From the NCBI RefSeq assembly GCF_000017265.1, contig NC_011144.1:1900001-1964000 (forward strand): a DNA stretch of 64,000 bases, given 5' to 3'. The translations under genes were made by a program, and so were the position numbers. Positions 42,749-55,327 of this stretch are shown here, one piece after another. The stretch is from Phenylobacterium zucineum HLK1. GTDB lineage: Bacteria > Pseudomonadota > Alphaproteobacteria > Caulobacterales > Caulobacteraceae. The notes beneath the pieces are model-generated. The model had not been told where the DNA came from and ran no database searches. It worked only from the letters and a program-made list of their open reading frames with translations. Numbering within the stretch: position 1 is the first letter of the stretch; each line of letters begins with the position of its first letter.

Positions 42749-45034
42749 CTACGGCAGCCAGGTCCAGCGGGTCTTGAGGTTGGCGTAGAGCGCCCCGGCC
42801 AGGTTCGTGTAGTCGTCGCGCCAGGGCCGGGCCAGGAACGGATTGGCGCGGGTCCAGCGCGGATCGGCCTCGAACGCGGCGAGCGCCGCGCGGTTCTTCG
42901 CCACGATCACCACGTCCTCGGCCGACTCCCAGCTGCCCTGCGGGTCCTCGTCGGGGCGGTAGTTCTGCGCCAGGGCGTAGCCGCCCGCGGCCCTGGCCAC
43001 GGCCTGGGCCGGTCCCATCAGGTCGAGGTTGCGGTTCGACAGGTGCAGGATCAGCACCCCGTCGGGCGTCAGCCGCTCGAGGTAGGTCTGCACCGCCTCG
43101 ACGGTCAGCAGGTGGGCCGGCACGGCGTCGGACGAGAAGGCGTCGATCAGCAGCAGGTCGAAGGTCGCCGGCGGCTGCCGGGACAGGGTGAGCCGGGCGT
43201 CGCCGATGACATAGTCCACCCGCCCCTTCGCGCACTCGGTCGTGTAGCTGAAGTGCGCCGGATCGCTCGAGACCCGCACCACCAGCGGATCGATCTCGAA
43301 GAACGTCAGGTGGTCGCCCGCGCGCGCATAGGCTGCGACCGAGCCGGTGCCGAGGCCCACGGCGCCGATGCGCATCGCCGCACGCGCGCCCTGCAGGCCC
43401 GTGAAGACCTGACCGATCGGCGTGCGCGGCGTGTAGTAGACGAGCGGGTTGCAGCGGTACGCCGGATTCAGCGCCTGGGCGCCGTGCAGCGTGGTCCCGT
43501 GCGCCAGCATCTTCACCTCCCCGCCCAGCGAGGAGACGTAGGTCTGGGACTGGCGCATCACGCCGAAGAAGCTGCGCCAGCTCTGGCGCACGTCGGTGCG
43601 GTCGGCGGCGGCCTCGGCGGCGAACGACAGCACGCCGATCACCAGGAAGAAGAACAGGGCCCGGCGCCGCACGAGGAAGGCGCAGATCACCGCCAGGATC
43701 AGCAGGGTCTTCATGCCCAGGTCGAACAGTTCGGACTGGTCGAACGCCCCCACCACGCTGGCGGTGGAGAGGTTGCCCTGGGCGAAGGTGACGGCCACCG
43801 GCGTGGCGGCCGCCGCCAGCACGCCCACCACCAGCAGCACCCATTGGCCCGGCGGGACCTTGTCGAGCCGTCCCCAGGGGCGCGCCAGGCACGAGAGCGC
43901 CAGCACCAGCGGGTACTCCCAGACGTTGGTGAAGACGACCGGCGCCACGAAGGCGTTGAACGCGCCGCCGACGACCCCGCCGATCGAGAGGCACAGGTAG
44001 AATTCGGTCAGGTGCGCCGGGTCGGGCCGGCGCGCCACCAGCCGCTGGTGGCACATCAGCGCGGTCAGGAAGAACGCGATCAGGTGCACCCCGAACTGCA
44101 GCGCGAAGAACGTCGAGCGGAACGGCAGCAGGGCCGCGCAGGCCGCCACCGCCGCCGCCTGCAGCACCAGCGTGAGCGCGGGCGAGATGGCGGGCCTGGC
44201 CTGGAAGGCGATGATGAAGGTGAGCAGGTAGAGCGCCAGGGGCAGCACCCACAGGAACGGCGCCGAGGCCACGTCCGTGGTGATGTGGGTGGTCACCCCC
44301 AGCATCAGGCTGGCCGGGATGGCGGCCAGGCCGATCCACGCCAGCCGGTCGCTCCAGCTCGCGGGGGCGACAGCTCGGGGCGGCGCCGCGGGCGCGGCGG
44401 CGCGGACCCGCGTCACCAGCAGCCCGAGGGTCGCCATCAGCAGCAGGAAGCCCAGGTAGCCGGCGCTCCAGCCGTAGCGCTGGCCCCACAGCGAGAAGGC
44501 GGGTTCCACGACCAGCGGATAGGCCAGCAGCGCCAGCAGGCTGCCCAGGTTGCTGGCGGCGTAGAGGACATAGGGCTCCTTGCCCTCGGCCTGGCCCACC
44601 GTGCGGGCGTACCAGGCCTGGACCAGCGGGGCGGTGGCCGAGAGGATGGCGAAGGGGGCGCCGATGGACAGCGCCAGCACCGCCAGCAGCCACAGGTTCG
44701 GGTGCTCCGACGAGGGCGCGCCGACCCATTCGTTCACCCGCAGCGGCAGGGCCGCGGCGGCGACCAGCAGGGCGGCGCAGTGCACGACCACCTGCCGGCC
44801 GACCGAGGCTATCCTCTGCAGGGCGTGGGCGTAGAAGTAGCCGACCAGCAGGGCCAGCTGGAAGAACGCCATGCTGGTGTTCCACACCGAGGGGCTCCCG
44901 CCCAGCAGCGGCAGGACCAGCTTGGCCACCATCGGCTGGACCAGGAAGACCAGCGCGGCGCTGGAAAAGGTCGTCACGGCGAACAGGGCCGGCGGCGCAT
45001 AGGCCCGGCGGGTCCCGGCGGCGAGCGTGGTCAT
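42749..45034 (-). CDS. Fused MFS-like membrane/spermidine synthase-like protein
   Basis: This 761-residue protein has about 12 or more membrane helices in residues 15-480. A C-terminal domain (about 510-740) resembles spermidine synthase and SAM methyltransferases: AVGLGTGSVAAYARAGDHLTFFEIDP, VIGDARL and LLIDAFSSDAVPAHLLT. Proteins of this architecture are widespread but poorly characterised. A role in polyamine or lipid-linked aminopropyl transfer is a guess. It is convergent with ispDF (3-base gap) and divergent from the amidase gene. Confidence 0.8.
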   Translation of the reverse strand: MTTLAAGTRRAYAPPALFAVTTFSSAALVFLVQPMVAKLVLPLLGGSPSVWNTSMAFFQLALLVGYFYAHALQRIASVGRQVVVHCAALLVAAAALPLRVNEWVGAPSSEHPNLWLLAVLALSIGAPFAILSATAPLVQAWYARTVGQAEGKEPYVLYAASNLGSLLALLAYPLVVEPAFSLWGQRYGWSAGYLGFLLLMATLGLLVTRVRAAAPAAPPRAVAPASWSDRLAWIGLAAIPASLMLGVTTHITTDVASAPFLWVLPLALYLLTFIIAFQARPAISPALTLVLQAAAVAACAALLPFRSTFFALQFGVHLIAFFLTALMCHQRLVARRPDPAHLTEFYLCLSIGGVVGGAFNAFVAPVVFTNVWEYPLVLALSCLARPWGRLDKVPPGQWVLLVVGVLAAAATPVAVTFAQGNLSTASVVGAFDQSELFDLGMKTLLILAVICAFLVRRRALFFFLVIGVLSFAAEAAADRTDVRQSWRSFFGVMRQSQTYVSSLGGEVKMLAHGTTLHGAQALNPAYRCNPLVYYTPRTPIGQVFTGLQGARAAMRIGAVGLGTGSVAAYARAGDHLTFFEIDPLVVRVSSDPAHFSYTTECAKGRVDYVIGDARLTLSRQPPATFDLLLIDAFSSDAVPAHLLTVEAVQTYLERLTPDGVLILHLSNRNLDLMGPAQAVARAAGGYALAQNYRPDEDPQGSWESAEDVVIVAKNRAALAAFEADPRWTRANPFLARPWRDDYTNLAGALYANLKTRWTWLP

Positions 45035-45110
45035 GTCGTCGTTAGGCCTTGATCGAAGCGGGGCTGGAATGCTTGTGGTCGAGCATTAGCGGTTAAGGGG
45101 ACGTGCGCCG

Positions 45111-45602
45111 ATGTTTTCCTTGGAGATCGTCACCCTCGCCCGGCTCCTGATCGACGAGGCGCGGCAACGATCCCTGAGAATCGTCACGGCGGAAAGCTGC
45201 ACCGGCGGCCTGGTCGCCGGGGCGATCTGCTCGATCGCCGGGGCCTCCGACGTCTTCGAGCGCGGGTTCGTCACCTACTCCAACCGGGCCAAGCAGGAGT
45301 TGCTGGGCGTGCCGGGCGACCTGATCGCCGACCTGGGCGCGGTGTCCGAGCCGGTGGCGCGGATGATGGCGGAAGGCGCGCTCGAGGCCTCCAACGCCCA
45401 CCTCGCCGTGGCGATCACCGGCGTGGCGGGTCCCGGCGGCGGCACGCCGATGAAGCCGGTCGGAACGGTCCACATCGCCACCGCGCGCTCCAACGAGCGG
45501 ATCATGCACCGCCAGGAGCTGTTCGCGTTCGAGACCCGCGAGGAGATCCAGCTGGCCGCGGTGCAGGCGGCGCTTCAGGCGCTGAGGGACCGGCTGGCCT
45601 AG
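45111..45602 (+). CDS. CinA-family nicotinamide-nucleotide amidohydrolase (PncC type)
   Basis: This 163-residue protein corresponds to the CinA C-terminal domain alone. It has TAESCTGGLVAG, FERGFVTYSN, AITGVAGPGGGTP and KPVGTVHIA. The family deamidates nicotinamide mononucleotide to nicotinic acid mononucleotide for NAD recycling. The competence-linked N-terminal domain of full CinA is absent. ATG 45111 lies 76 bases from the divergent membrane gene. Confidence 0.92.
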   Translation: MFSLEIVTLARLLIDEARQRSLRIVTAESCTGGLVAGAICSIAGASDVFERGFVTYSNRAKQELLGVPGDLIADLGAVSEPVARMMAEGALEASNAHLAVAITGVAGPGGGTPMKPVGTVHIATARSNERIMHRQELFAFETREEIQLAAVQAALQALRDRLA

Positions 45603-45626
45603 GGGCTCGCCACGGTAGCCAGCGGT

Positions 45627-46100
45627 TCAGCCGGGCGAAATCTCGGGCTGCGCCTTGCCATAGAGGGCCTCCGCGCGGGCCTCGAAGCAGCCCATCAGCC
45701 GCTCGACCGCATGGTGGAAGTTCGCCCGCAGCAGGCCCTCCAGCAGGCGAGACTTGAACTGGAACTCGATGTCGAACTCCACGCGCGTGCAGCCGTGGCC
45801 CGCATCGATGAAGCGCCAGCGGTTCACCAGCTTCCGGAACGGGCCCGACAGCAGGCTGACGTCGATCTGCCGGTTCAGCGTGTCGCGGCGGACGCGGGTG
45901 GCGAAACGCTCCTTCAGGAACGAGAAACCGACGGCGGCCTCGGCGTCGAGGCTGTCCACGCCTTCGCTGAGCGTGCGGGCGTTCCAGGTCCGCAGGGCCG
46001 TGACCCAGGGTACAAACTCCGGGTAGCGATCGACGTCCCCCACCAGCTGGAAGAGCTGGTCGGGCGTATAGGGCAGCGCCTTGGAGACGTGGTGCCGCAA
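45627..46100 (-). CDS. COQ10/RatA-family START-like protein
   Basis: This 157-residue START-fold protein has SKALPYTPDQLFQLVGDVDRYPEFVPWV at its N-terminus, and FRKLVNRWRF and VEFDIEFQFKSRLLEGLL later, all typical of the ubiquinone-binding COQ10 family. It probably helps ubiquinone reach its sites in respiration; the RatA ribosome-toxin activity is an alternative name history. The start is TTG (46100-46098), one codon after the lipA stop in the same frame, so the start cannot lie further upstream. Confidence 0.88.
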   Translation of the reverse strand: MRHHVSKALPYTPDQLFQLVGDVDRYPEFVPWVTALRTWNARTLSEGVDSLDAEAAVGFSFLKERFATRVRRDTLNRQIDVSLLSGPFRKLVNRWRFIDAGHGCTRVEFDIEFQFKSRLLEGLLRANFHHAVERLMGCFEARAEALYGKAQPEISPG

Positions 46101-46103
46101 GCC

Positions 46104-47063
46104 CTAGGCCGCCGATTCCTTGGCGAGGCGCGCGGCCTGCAGGCGGGCGAAGTCCTCGCCGGCGTGATGCGACGAGCGGGTGAGCGGGCTGGCCGAAACC
46201 ATCAGGAAGCCTTTCGCGCGGGCGATCTCCTCCAACGCGCGGAACTCGTCCGGGTGCACGAACCGGTCGATCGGGGCGTGCTTGCGGGTCGGCTGCAGGT
46301 ACTGGCCGATGGTGATGAAGTCGACGCCGGCCGAGCGCATGTCGTCCATCACCTGCATGACCTCCTCCTTGCTCTCGCCGAGGCCGACCATGATGCCGGA
46401 CTTGGTGAACTGGGTAGGGTCGCGCTCCTTCACCCGCTCCAGCAGGCGCAGCGAGTGGTAGTAGCGGGCGCCGGGGCGGATCGACAGGTAGAGCCGCGGC
46501 ACGGTCTCGAGGTTGTGGTTGAAGACGTCGGGCCGGGCGTCGATCACCGACTCAAGGGCGGCGACCGGCTTGCGGGCGAAGTCCGGCGTCAGGATCTCGA
46601 TGGTGGTCGCCGGCGACGCGGCGCGGATCGCCCGGATCGTCTCGACGAAGTGCCAGGCGCCCCCGTCGGCCAGGTCGTCGCGGTCGACCGAGGTGACCAC
46701 GACGTGCTTGAGCCCCATCTTGGCCGTGGCCTCGCCCACGCGCGCCGGCTCGTCCGGGTCGAGCGCCAGAGGCTTGCCCGTCGCCACGTTGCAGAAGGCG
46801 CAGGCCCGCGTGCAGACCTCGCCCATGATCATGAAGGTGGCGTGGCTCTTGTCCCAGCACTCGCCGATGTTGGGGCAGCCGGCCTCCTCGCACACCGTGA
46901 CCAGGCGGTTGGACTTCACCACCTCGCGCGTGGCCATGTAGTTCGCCGAGCCCGGCGCCCTCACCCGCAGCCATTCCGGCTTTCGGAGGACCGGCGTGTC
47001 GGGGTTCGCCTGCTTCTCGGGGTGGCGCGGACGCGCGCCTACGGTGTCGATGACCACGGCCAT
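46104..47063 (-). CDS. lipA: Lipoyl synthase
   Basis: This 319-residue radical SAM enzyme inserts two sulfurs into octanoyl groups on lipoyl domains. The auxiliary cluster motif [12 protein letters not shown] and the radical SAM motif [10 protein letters not shown] are both intact, and [10 protein letters not shown] carries the conserved Ser ligand. It serves the PDH lipoyl domains encoded nearby and depends on Fe-S supply from the suf genes. ATG 47063 is preceded by AGGGG; a longer frame from 47129 lacks support. The order lipA-coq10 is conserved. Confidence 0.96.
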   Translation of the reverse strand: MAVVIDTVGARPRHPEKQANPDTPVLRKPEWLRVRAPGSANYMATREVVKSNRLVTVCEEAGCPNIGECWDKSHATFMIMGEVCTRACAFCNVATGKPLALDPDEPARVGEATAKMGLKHVVVTSVDRDDLADGGAWHFVETIRAIRAASPATTIEILTPDFARKPVAALESVIDARPDVFNHNLETVPRLYLSIRPGARYYHSLRLLERVKERDPTQFTKSGIMVGLGESKEEVMQVMDDMRSAGVDFITIGQYLQPTRKHAPIDRFVHPDEFRALEEIARAKGFLMVSASPLTRSSHHAGEDFARLQAARLAKESAA

Positions 47064-47209
47064 GGCCCCTAGATCGTCCGTCAGAGCGCCGGGATCAAGC
47101 GGAGGATGGCCGCAGGCTGCGGCGTTCACGCTCTGTAACCGATCTTTTCATTTTAAAGTCCGACCGATAGGTTCCCGAGCCAACGAGAACAGTCCGGGAG
47201 CGTACGCCC

Positions 47210-48763
47210 TTGCGTTCGTTCGACAGCGCCCAGGCGCAGTCTTCCGTCTTCGACGCCCTCATCGACGCGGCGAAGACCCACGGGGCCAAGAAGCCGATCC
47301 TGGAGGACCAGGAGCGCAACCCCCTCACCTACACCGACCTGATCCGGGCCTCCTTCGCCCTCGGGCGCAAGCTGTCGGGCCTGACGAGAAAGGGCGAGCG
47401 CGTGGGCGTGATGCTGCCGTCCAGCGCGGGCGGCGTTGTCACGTTCTTCGCCCTGCACGCCTTCGGGCGCGTCCCCACCATGCTGAACTTCACGGCCGGG
47501 ATCCGGAACCTGAAGGCGGCCTGCGATCTGGCCGGCGTGAAGCGGGTGCTGACCTCCCACCGCTTCGTCGAGCAGGGCAAGCTGCACGACCTGATCGACG
47601 CGCTCGAGGACCGGGCGCAGATCACCTACCTGGAGGACGTCCGCGCCACCATCGGCCTGCCCGACAAGCTGTATGCGGCGGCCGCCGGCGCCCTGCCGAA
47701 GCAGTTCCGGGCCTCCGTGGCGCCGTCGGACCCCGGCGTGATCCTCTTCACCTCGGGCAGCTTCGGCGCGCCGCGCGGGGTGGTCCTGACCCATGCGAAC
47801 CTCGTGGCCAACTGCCGGCAGATCGCGACGCACATCGCGCTCGATCCGAACTGGGTGTTCTTCAACCCGCTGCCGATCTTCCACGTCTTCGGCCTGACCG
47901 GCGGGGTCCTGCTGCCGATCCTGACGGGCATGAAGGCGTTCCAGTACCCCTCGCCCCTGCACACCAAGCAGATCCCGCCGCTGATCAAGGACTCCAAGGC
48001 GGCGGTGCTGCTGGCCACCGACACCTTCGTGAACCAGTACGCCCGCGCCGCCGACTCCGACGAGCTGGCGGGCCTGAACTTCGTCGTCTGCGGGGCCGAG
48101 AAGGTGCGCGACGAGACCCACAACCTGATCGCCGAGAAGTTCGGGCCGATCCCGTTGCTGGAGGGCTACGGGGCCACCGAGGCCTCGCCGGTGATCGCGG
48201 TGAACAAGCCCACCGACAACCGCCGCGGCACCGTGGGCGGCCTCCTGCCCGGCATGGAGACGAAGCTGGAGCCGGTGGAGGGCATCCCCGGCGGCGGCAA
48301 GCTGCTGGTGCGCGGGCCCAACGTCATGGCCGGCTACCTGCGGCCCGACGGCGGCATCGACCCGCCCGCGGGCGGCTGGCACGACACCGGCGACGTGGTC
48401 TCCATCACCGACGACGGCTGGGTGAAGATCCTCGGCCGGGTGAAGCGCTTCGCCAAGGTCGGCGGCGAGATGGTCTCGCTGACCGCCGCCGAGGACCTAG
48501 CCGCGGCCGTGTGGCCTGACTGCCGCCACGCCGTGGTGGCCGTGCCCGACGCCAAGAAGGGCGAACGCCTGATCCTGGTCACCGACCGGCGGGACGCCGA
48601 GGCGGCGCCCCTGCTGGCCCACGCCCAGAAGGCAGGCGCGCCCGAACTGGCCGTGCCGCGTCGGATCATCAAGGTCCCGGAGATCCCCGTCCTCGGGACC
48701 GGCAAGACCGACTACGTGGCGCTCCAGAGGATCGTGGAAGCCGAGCTGCGGCGGGCGGCGTAA
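47210..48763 (+). CDS. AMP-forming acyl-CoA/acyl-ACP synthetase (Aas-like)
   Basis: This 517-residue ANL superfamily enzyme has the adenylate motifs FTSGSFGAPRGVVLTH (A3), EGYGATEASPV (A5), WHDTGDV (A7), ILGRVKRFAKVGGEMVS (A8) and the A10 catalytic Lys in LGTGKTDYVAL. It activates a carboxylate, probably a fatty acid, and most resembles the synthetase domain of Aas. The usual Lys of the A3 loop is Arg here. There is no transferase domain. The start is TTG (47210-47212) with a weak GGGAG ribosome site; no better start is seen. Confidence 0.8.
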   Translation: MRSFDSAQAQSSVFDALIDAAKTHGAKKPILEDQERNPLTYTDLIRASFALGRKLSGLTRKGERVGVMLPSSAGGVVTFFALHAFGRVPTMLNFTAGIRNLKAACDLAGVKRVLTSHRFVEQGKLHDLIDALEDRAQITYLEDVRATIGLPDKLYAAAAGALPKQFRASVAPSDPGVILFTSGSFGAPRGVVLTHANLVANCRQIATHIALDPNWVFFNPLPIFHVFGLTGGVLLPILTGMKAFQYPSPLHTKQIPPLIKDSKAAVLLATDTFVNQYARAADSDELAGLNFVVCGAEKVRDETHNLIAEKFGPIPLLEGYGATEASPVIAVNKPTDNRRGTVGGLLPGMETKLEPVEGIPGGGKLLVRGPNVMAGYLRPDGGIDPPAGGWHDTGDVVSITDDGWVKILGRVKRFAKVGGEMVSLTAAEDLAAAVWPDCRHAVVAVPDAKKGERLILVTDRRDAEAAPLLAHAQKAGAPELAVPRRIIKVPEIPVLGTGKTDYVALQRIVEAELRRAA

Positions 48764-48765
48764 GT

Positions 48766-48787
48766 CCTCCCTCCCGTTCAAGGGAGG
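48766..48787. terminator. Hairpin between convergent synthetase and lpdA genes
   Basis: CCTCCCT (48766-48772) pairs with AGGGAGG (48781-48787) over an 8-base loop. It lies in the 33-base gap between two convergent stop codons. It lacks a T-run on either side, so it may act as a bidirectional pause or 3' end stabiliser rather than a strong terminator. Confidence 0.45.
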
Positions 48788-48796
48788 GAAGCAGCG

Positions 48797-50187
<1,391 letters not shown>

Positions 50188-50188
<1 letters not shown>

Positions 50189-50667
50189 CAGAGCAAAGCC
50201 TCGATCGCGCCTTCCAGCGCCTTGGGTTCAACGGTGGGGGCGAAGCGGTCCACGACCTTCCCCGACCGGTCCACGAGGAACTTGGTGAAGTTCCACTTGA
50301 TGGCCTCGGTGCCCAGCACGCCCTTCTTCTCCTTCTTGAGGAAGGCGTAGAGGGGATGGGCCGTCGGGCCGTTCACATCGATCTTCCGCATCAGCGGGAA
50401 GTCGACCTCGTAGGTGAGCGAGCAGAAGGACCTGATCTCCTCAGCATCGCCCGGCTCCTGCGCGCCGAACTGGTTGCAGGGGAAGCCGAGGATCACCAGG
50501 CCGCGGTCGCGATAGCGGCGGTAGAGCGCCTCCAGCCCCTCGTACTGGCGCGTGAAGCCGCACTTGCTGGCGGTGTTCACGATCAGCAGCACCTTGCCGC
50601 GGTGGTCCGCGAGCGGCGCCGGCGCGCCGTCGATGGTCTCGGCGGTGAAGTCGTAGATGGAAGCCAT
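50188..50667 (-). CDS. Glutathione peroxidase family thiol peroxidase
   Basis: This 159-residue peroxidase has the active-site Cys in VNTASKCGFTRQYEGLE, the second conserved stretch GFPCNQFGAQEPG and the Trp-Asn site in IKWNFTKFLVDRSG. The Cys residues suggest a two-Cys, thioredoxin-linked mechanism as in most bacterial homologues. No signal peptide is seen. It sits between pdhC (15-base gap) and lpdA (one-base overlap), so it is expressed with PDH, perhaps protecting lipoyl thiols from peroxide. Confidence 0.9.
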
Positions 50668-50682
50668 CCCGGACCCTCCCGC

Positions 50683-52023
50683 CTAGACGATCATCGTCAG
50701 CGGCTCTTCGATCAGCGCCTTGAACGCCTGCAGCCAGCGCGCGCCGGTCGCCCCGTCCACGACCCGGTGGTCGCAGGTCAGGGTCACGGACATCAGCGTG
50801 GCGATCTCCAGCTTGTCGCCGCGCACCACGGGCCGCTTCTCGCCCGCGCCGACCGACAGGATGCAGCCCTGCGGCTCGTTGAGGATCGAGGAGAACGTCT
50901 TGATGCCGAACATCCCGAGATTGGAGACGCTGAAGGTGCCGCCTTGGAATTCCTCGGGCTTCAGCTTCTTGTTCCGCGCCCGCTCGGCCAGGTCCTTGGC
51001 CTCGGTGGCGATCTGCGCCAGGCCCTTGGTCTCGGCCTTGCGGATGATCGGCGTGATCAGGCCCCCCGGGACCGCCACGGCCATGGCGATGTCGGCGTGG
51101 TGGTGCATGGCGATGCCCTCGGGCGTGTAGGAGGCGTTCGCCTCGGGCACGCGCTTCAGGGCCACGGCCGCGGCCTTCATCACCATGTCGTTGACGCTGA
51201 CTTTCACGCCTTCCTTCTCGAGCAAAGCGTTGATCCGGGCGCGGGCGGCCAGCAGGCCGTCGATCTCGAGGTCGATGGTCAGCGGGAAGTGCGGCACGTC
51301 CCGGAAGCTGTCGGTCATCCGCCGGGCGACGGTCTTGCGCATGCCGTCCAGCGGGATGAGGTCGTAGCTGCCGGGCGCGATACCCATCTGCTCCAGGCTC
51401 GCCGCCGGGCGCGGTTCGGCGCGCGCCGCCGAGGGCGCAGCGGTCGGCTGGGCCGCCGGCGCCTTCGCTTCACCGGGCTTGGTCTCGCCAGGCCGGGCTT
51501 GCTCGATGTCGGCCTTGACGATCCGGCCGTGCGGCCCGGTGCCCTTCACCGCCGAGAGGTCGACGCCCTTCTGCTCGGCCAGCCGGCGGGCAAGAGGCGA
51601 GGCGAAGATCCGCGAGCCGTCCTGCGCCCTGGCCGGCGAGGGGGCCGGCGCGGGAGCCTGGGCCGGAGTTTTGGCCGCGGCCTCGGTCTTCTCCTCGCGG
51701 GCGGCGCGGGCGCCGTCGCTCTCGGGGGTCGGCGCGGGCTTCGGCGCCTCGGCCTTCGGCTGCGGCGCCGGAGCGGCCGCCTCGCCTTCGCCGCCCAGGC
51801 GGGCGATGGGCGTGTTCACCTTCACGCCCTCGGTTCCTTCCGGCACCAGGATCTCGGAGACGACGCCTTCGTCGACCGCCTCGACCTCCATGGTGGCCTT
51901 GTCGGTCTCGATCTCGGCGATGACGTCGCCCGAGCGGACGGCGTCGCCCTGCTTCACGTGCCATTTGGCGAGGGTGCCCTCCTCCATGGTCGGAGACAGG
52001 GCGGGCATGAGGATGTCCGTCAT
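50683..52023 (-). CDS. pdhC: Pyruvate dehydrogenase E2 (dihydrolipoyl acetyltransferase)
   Basis: This 446-residue protein has one N-terminal lipoyl domain (1-79, lipoyl Lys in [12 protein letters not shown]). A long Ala/Pro linker leads to the peripheral-subunit-binding domain ([29 protein letters not shown]), then the catalytic domain ending [17 protein letters not shown] with His and Asp. It transfers acetyl groups to CoA and forms the PDH core. ATG 52023 overlaps the GFA gene stop (ATGA). Confidence 0.96.
   Translation of the reverse strand: MTDILMPALSPTMEEGTLAKWHVKQGDAVRSGDVIAEIETDKATMEVEAVDEGVVSEILVPEGTEGVKVNTPIARLGGEGEAAAPAPQPKAEAPKPAPTPESDGARAAREEKTEAAAKTPAQAPAPAPSPARAQDGSRIFASPLARRLAEQKGVDLSAVKGTGPHGRIVKADIEQARPGETKPGEAKAPAAQPTAAPSAARAEPRPAASLEQMGIAPGSYDLIPLDGMRKTVARRMTDSFRDVPHFPLTIDLEIDGLLAARARINALLEKEGVKVSVNDMVMKAAAVALKRVPEANASYTPEGIAMHHHADIAMAVAVPGGLITPIIRKAETKGLAQIATEAKDLAERARNKKLKPEEFQGGTFSVSNLGMFGIKTFSSILNEPQGCILSVGAGEKRPVVRGDKLEIATLMSVTLTCDHRVVDGATGARWLQAFKALIEEPLTMIV
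51787..52023 (-). repeat. Lipoyl-domain repeat copy in pdhC
   Basis: The first 79 codons of pdhC encode a lipoyl domain that differs from the start of pdhB (53633-53869) at about eight residues. The first 24 residues are identical. This points to an internal duplication, perhaps kept similar by gene conversion. Confidence 0.85.
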
Positions 52024-52423
52024 GCGGGTTCCTTGGACAGATGGGCCAGGCCGGCGGCGTTCGCCTCCCAGTTCTGGCCGTCGAAGGCTTCGATCGCGAT
52101 CTCCAGTCCCTCGACCGTATCGAGGCACCGGGCGTTGACGCTCCAGCCGTCGGGGTTGGACCTGGGGCGGTAGAAGCTCTTCACGCCGCATTCGGCGCAG
52201 AAGAGGTGCTTCGCCACCCGGCTGTTGAAGGTGTATTCGGCCAGCCTATCGGCGCCCTTGACGATGCGGAAGCGGCTCTCGGGCACGATGATGTGCACGA
52301 AGCCGGTCTTGGCGCAGATCGAGCAGTTGCAGGCCTGGGCCTCGACCCGGTCCGGCAGGGCGACCTCGAAGCGGACGCCGCCGCAGTGGCATCCGCCGGC
52401 GCGCCACTCGAAGGGCGAGCCGC

Positions 52424-52427
<4 letters not shown>
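52020..52427 (-). CDS. GFA/CENP-V family zinc protein inside the pdh operon
   Basis: This 135-residue protein has the zinc ligands of the glutathione-dependent formaldehyde-activating (GFA) fold: [21 protein letters not shown] and [17 protein letters not shown]. Members have varied or unproven functions, and Gfa activity itself is disputed. It overlaps pdhB by four bases upstream and pdhC by four bases downstream (ATGA both times), so it is locked into PDH expression. A role in handling thiol adducts or glyoxal-type damage is speculative. Confidence 0.88.
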
Positions 52428-53865
<1,438 letters not shown>

Positions 53866-53869
<4 letters not shown>

Positions 53870-54912
53870 TGGGCCGCCCCCTGGGAAGCGTCGGTGTAGA
53901 CGTCGGTGTAGAGTTCGGACGGGTCGGGTTCGGGGCTGGTGCGGGCGAACTCCGCCGCGTCGGCGACGATCTTCTTCACCTCGGCGTCGATCGCCTTCAG
54001 CGACGCCTCGTCGGCCCAGCCGTGCTTCTCCAGCAGCTCCTCGACGTGGTCGATCGGATCGCGGGTCTTGCGGACCTCGTCCACCTCCTCGCGGGTCCGG
54101 TACTTGGCCGGGTCGCTCATGGAGTGGCCGCGGTAGCGGTAGGTCTTCATCTCGAGGATGTAGGGGCCGTTCCCCGAGCGGGCGTGCTCGGCCGCCTTGG
54201 CCGCGGCGGCCTTCACCGCCAGCACGTCCATGCCGTCGACCTGCTCGCCAGGGATCTTGAACGACGCGCCGCGCCGGAACAGCTCGGTCTCGGACGACGA
54301 CCGCTCCACCGCCGTGCCCATGGCGTACTGGTTGTTCTCGATCACGTAGACGACCGGCAGGCTCCAGAGCTCGGCCATGTTGAAGCTCTCGTAGACCTGC
54401 CCCTGGTTGGCCGCGCCGTCCCCGAAGTAGGTGAAGCTGACCTTGCCGTTGTCGCGGTACTTGTTGGCCAGCGCCAGGCCGGTGCCGAGGCTGACCTGCG
54501 CCCCCACGATGCCATGGCCGCCGTAGAAGTCGGCCTCGGTCGAGAACATGTGCATCGAGCCGCCCTTGCCCTTGGACGAGCCGCCGGCCCGGCCGGTCAG
54601 CTCGGCCATGACCTCGCGCGGGTCCATGCCGCAGGCCAGCATGTGGCCGTGGTCGCGGTAGCCGGTGATCACCTGGTCGCCCGGCTGCTTGATCGCCTGG
54701 ACGCCGACCGCGATCGCCTCCTGGCCGATGTAGAGGTGGCAGAAGCCGCCGATCAGGCCCATGCCGTAAAGCTGGCCTGCACGCTCCTCGAAGCGGCGGA
54801 TCAGCAGCATGTCCCTGTAGAACTTGAGAAGCTCGTCCTTGTCGGCGGCCGATCGCCCGTCCGCCCCATTGGCTTTTCGCCGACCGGCCTCACCGGTCTG
54901 CCCGCGCGCCAT
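53866..54912 (-). CDS. pdhA: Pyruvate dehydrogenase E1 alpha
   Basis: This 348-residue thiamine diphosphate-dependent subunit has [21 protein letters not shown], the [12 protein letters not shown] site, [17 protein letters not shown] (thiamine/Mg motif) and [15 protein letters not shown] with the phosphorylation-loop region. It decarboxylates pyruvate and reduces lipoyl groups with PdhB. The ribosome site GGAGAG precedes ATG 54912. It opens the pdhA-pdhB-GFA-pdhC-gpx-lpdA operon; ftsB lies 51 bases upstream. Confidence 0.96.
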
Positions 54913-54963
54913 GCGTCTCTCCGTGATCCTTTGCAGGTAGCCGATAGAACCCGCGACGGGGTG

Positions 54964-55260
54964 CTAGGGCTTCATGCGGATCACATAGTCCCTTGGGTCA
55001 GCAAAGCCTAGCAGAGAGCGCGCCCTTTCCTCCAACAGGTCGGCCGAAAGGCTCTGGTCGCGCAGAAGCTGGGCGCGGGCCTCCAGGTCCTCCCGCTTGG
55101 CGCGCACCTGCGAGAGCTCGCGCTGCTTCGCCAGCAGCGTCTCCCCGCGCTGGTTCGAGCGCAGCAGACCGCCCTCGCCCGTGAAGGCATGGAACGCGAA
55201 ATAGAAGATCAGCAGGGCGAGGGCCGCGGTCGACAGGTACGGGCGGAGGCGGGCGAGCAC
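54964..55260 (-). CDS. ftsB: Septum formation initiator FtsB/DivIC family
   Basis: This 98-residue bitopic protein has a short cytoplasmic start, one membrane helix (STAALALLIFYFAFHAF), then a periplasmic coiled coil (LLAKQRELSQVRAKREDLEAR) and a C-terminal RSLLGFADPRDYVIR, the FtsB pattern. It joins FtsL and FtsQ in the divisome. The start is GTG (55260-55258) after GAGGGA. Its position between eno and pdhA is conserved in alphaproteobacteria. A GATTC site (CcrM type) is 8 bases upstream. Confidence 0.9.
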   Translation of the reverse strand: MLARLRPYLSTAALALLIFYFAFHAFTGEGGLLRSNQRGETLLAKQRELSQVRAKREDLEARAQLLRDQSLSADLLEERARSLLGFADPRDYVIRMKP

Positions 55261-55306
55261 AGGACGCGATTCCCTCGGAGGAACCGGCTCTTCTCGCCCA
55301 TCTTGC

Positions 55307-55322
55307 TTAATGGGCGGCTAAC
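55307..55322 (+). promoter_or_regulatory. Near-consensus CtrA-type site upstream of ftsB
   Basis: TTAA-N7-CTAAC matches the Caulobacter CtrA consensus TTAA-N7-TTAAC at all but one defined base. It lies 47 bases upstream of the ftsB start, in the region shared with the divergent serine hydrolase gene. Binding is inferred only. Confidence 0.4.
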
Positions 55323-55327
55323 CACGC

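Noticed and set aside
45111-45602. Truncated cinA pseudogene
   Set aside because: The stand-alone amidase domain is a normal, full-length PncC-type gene with its own start.
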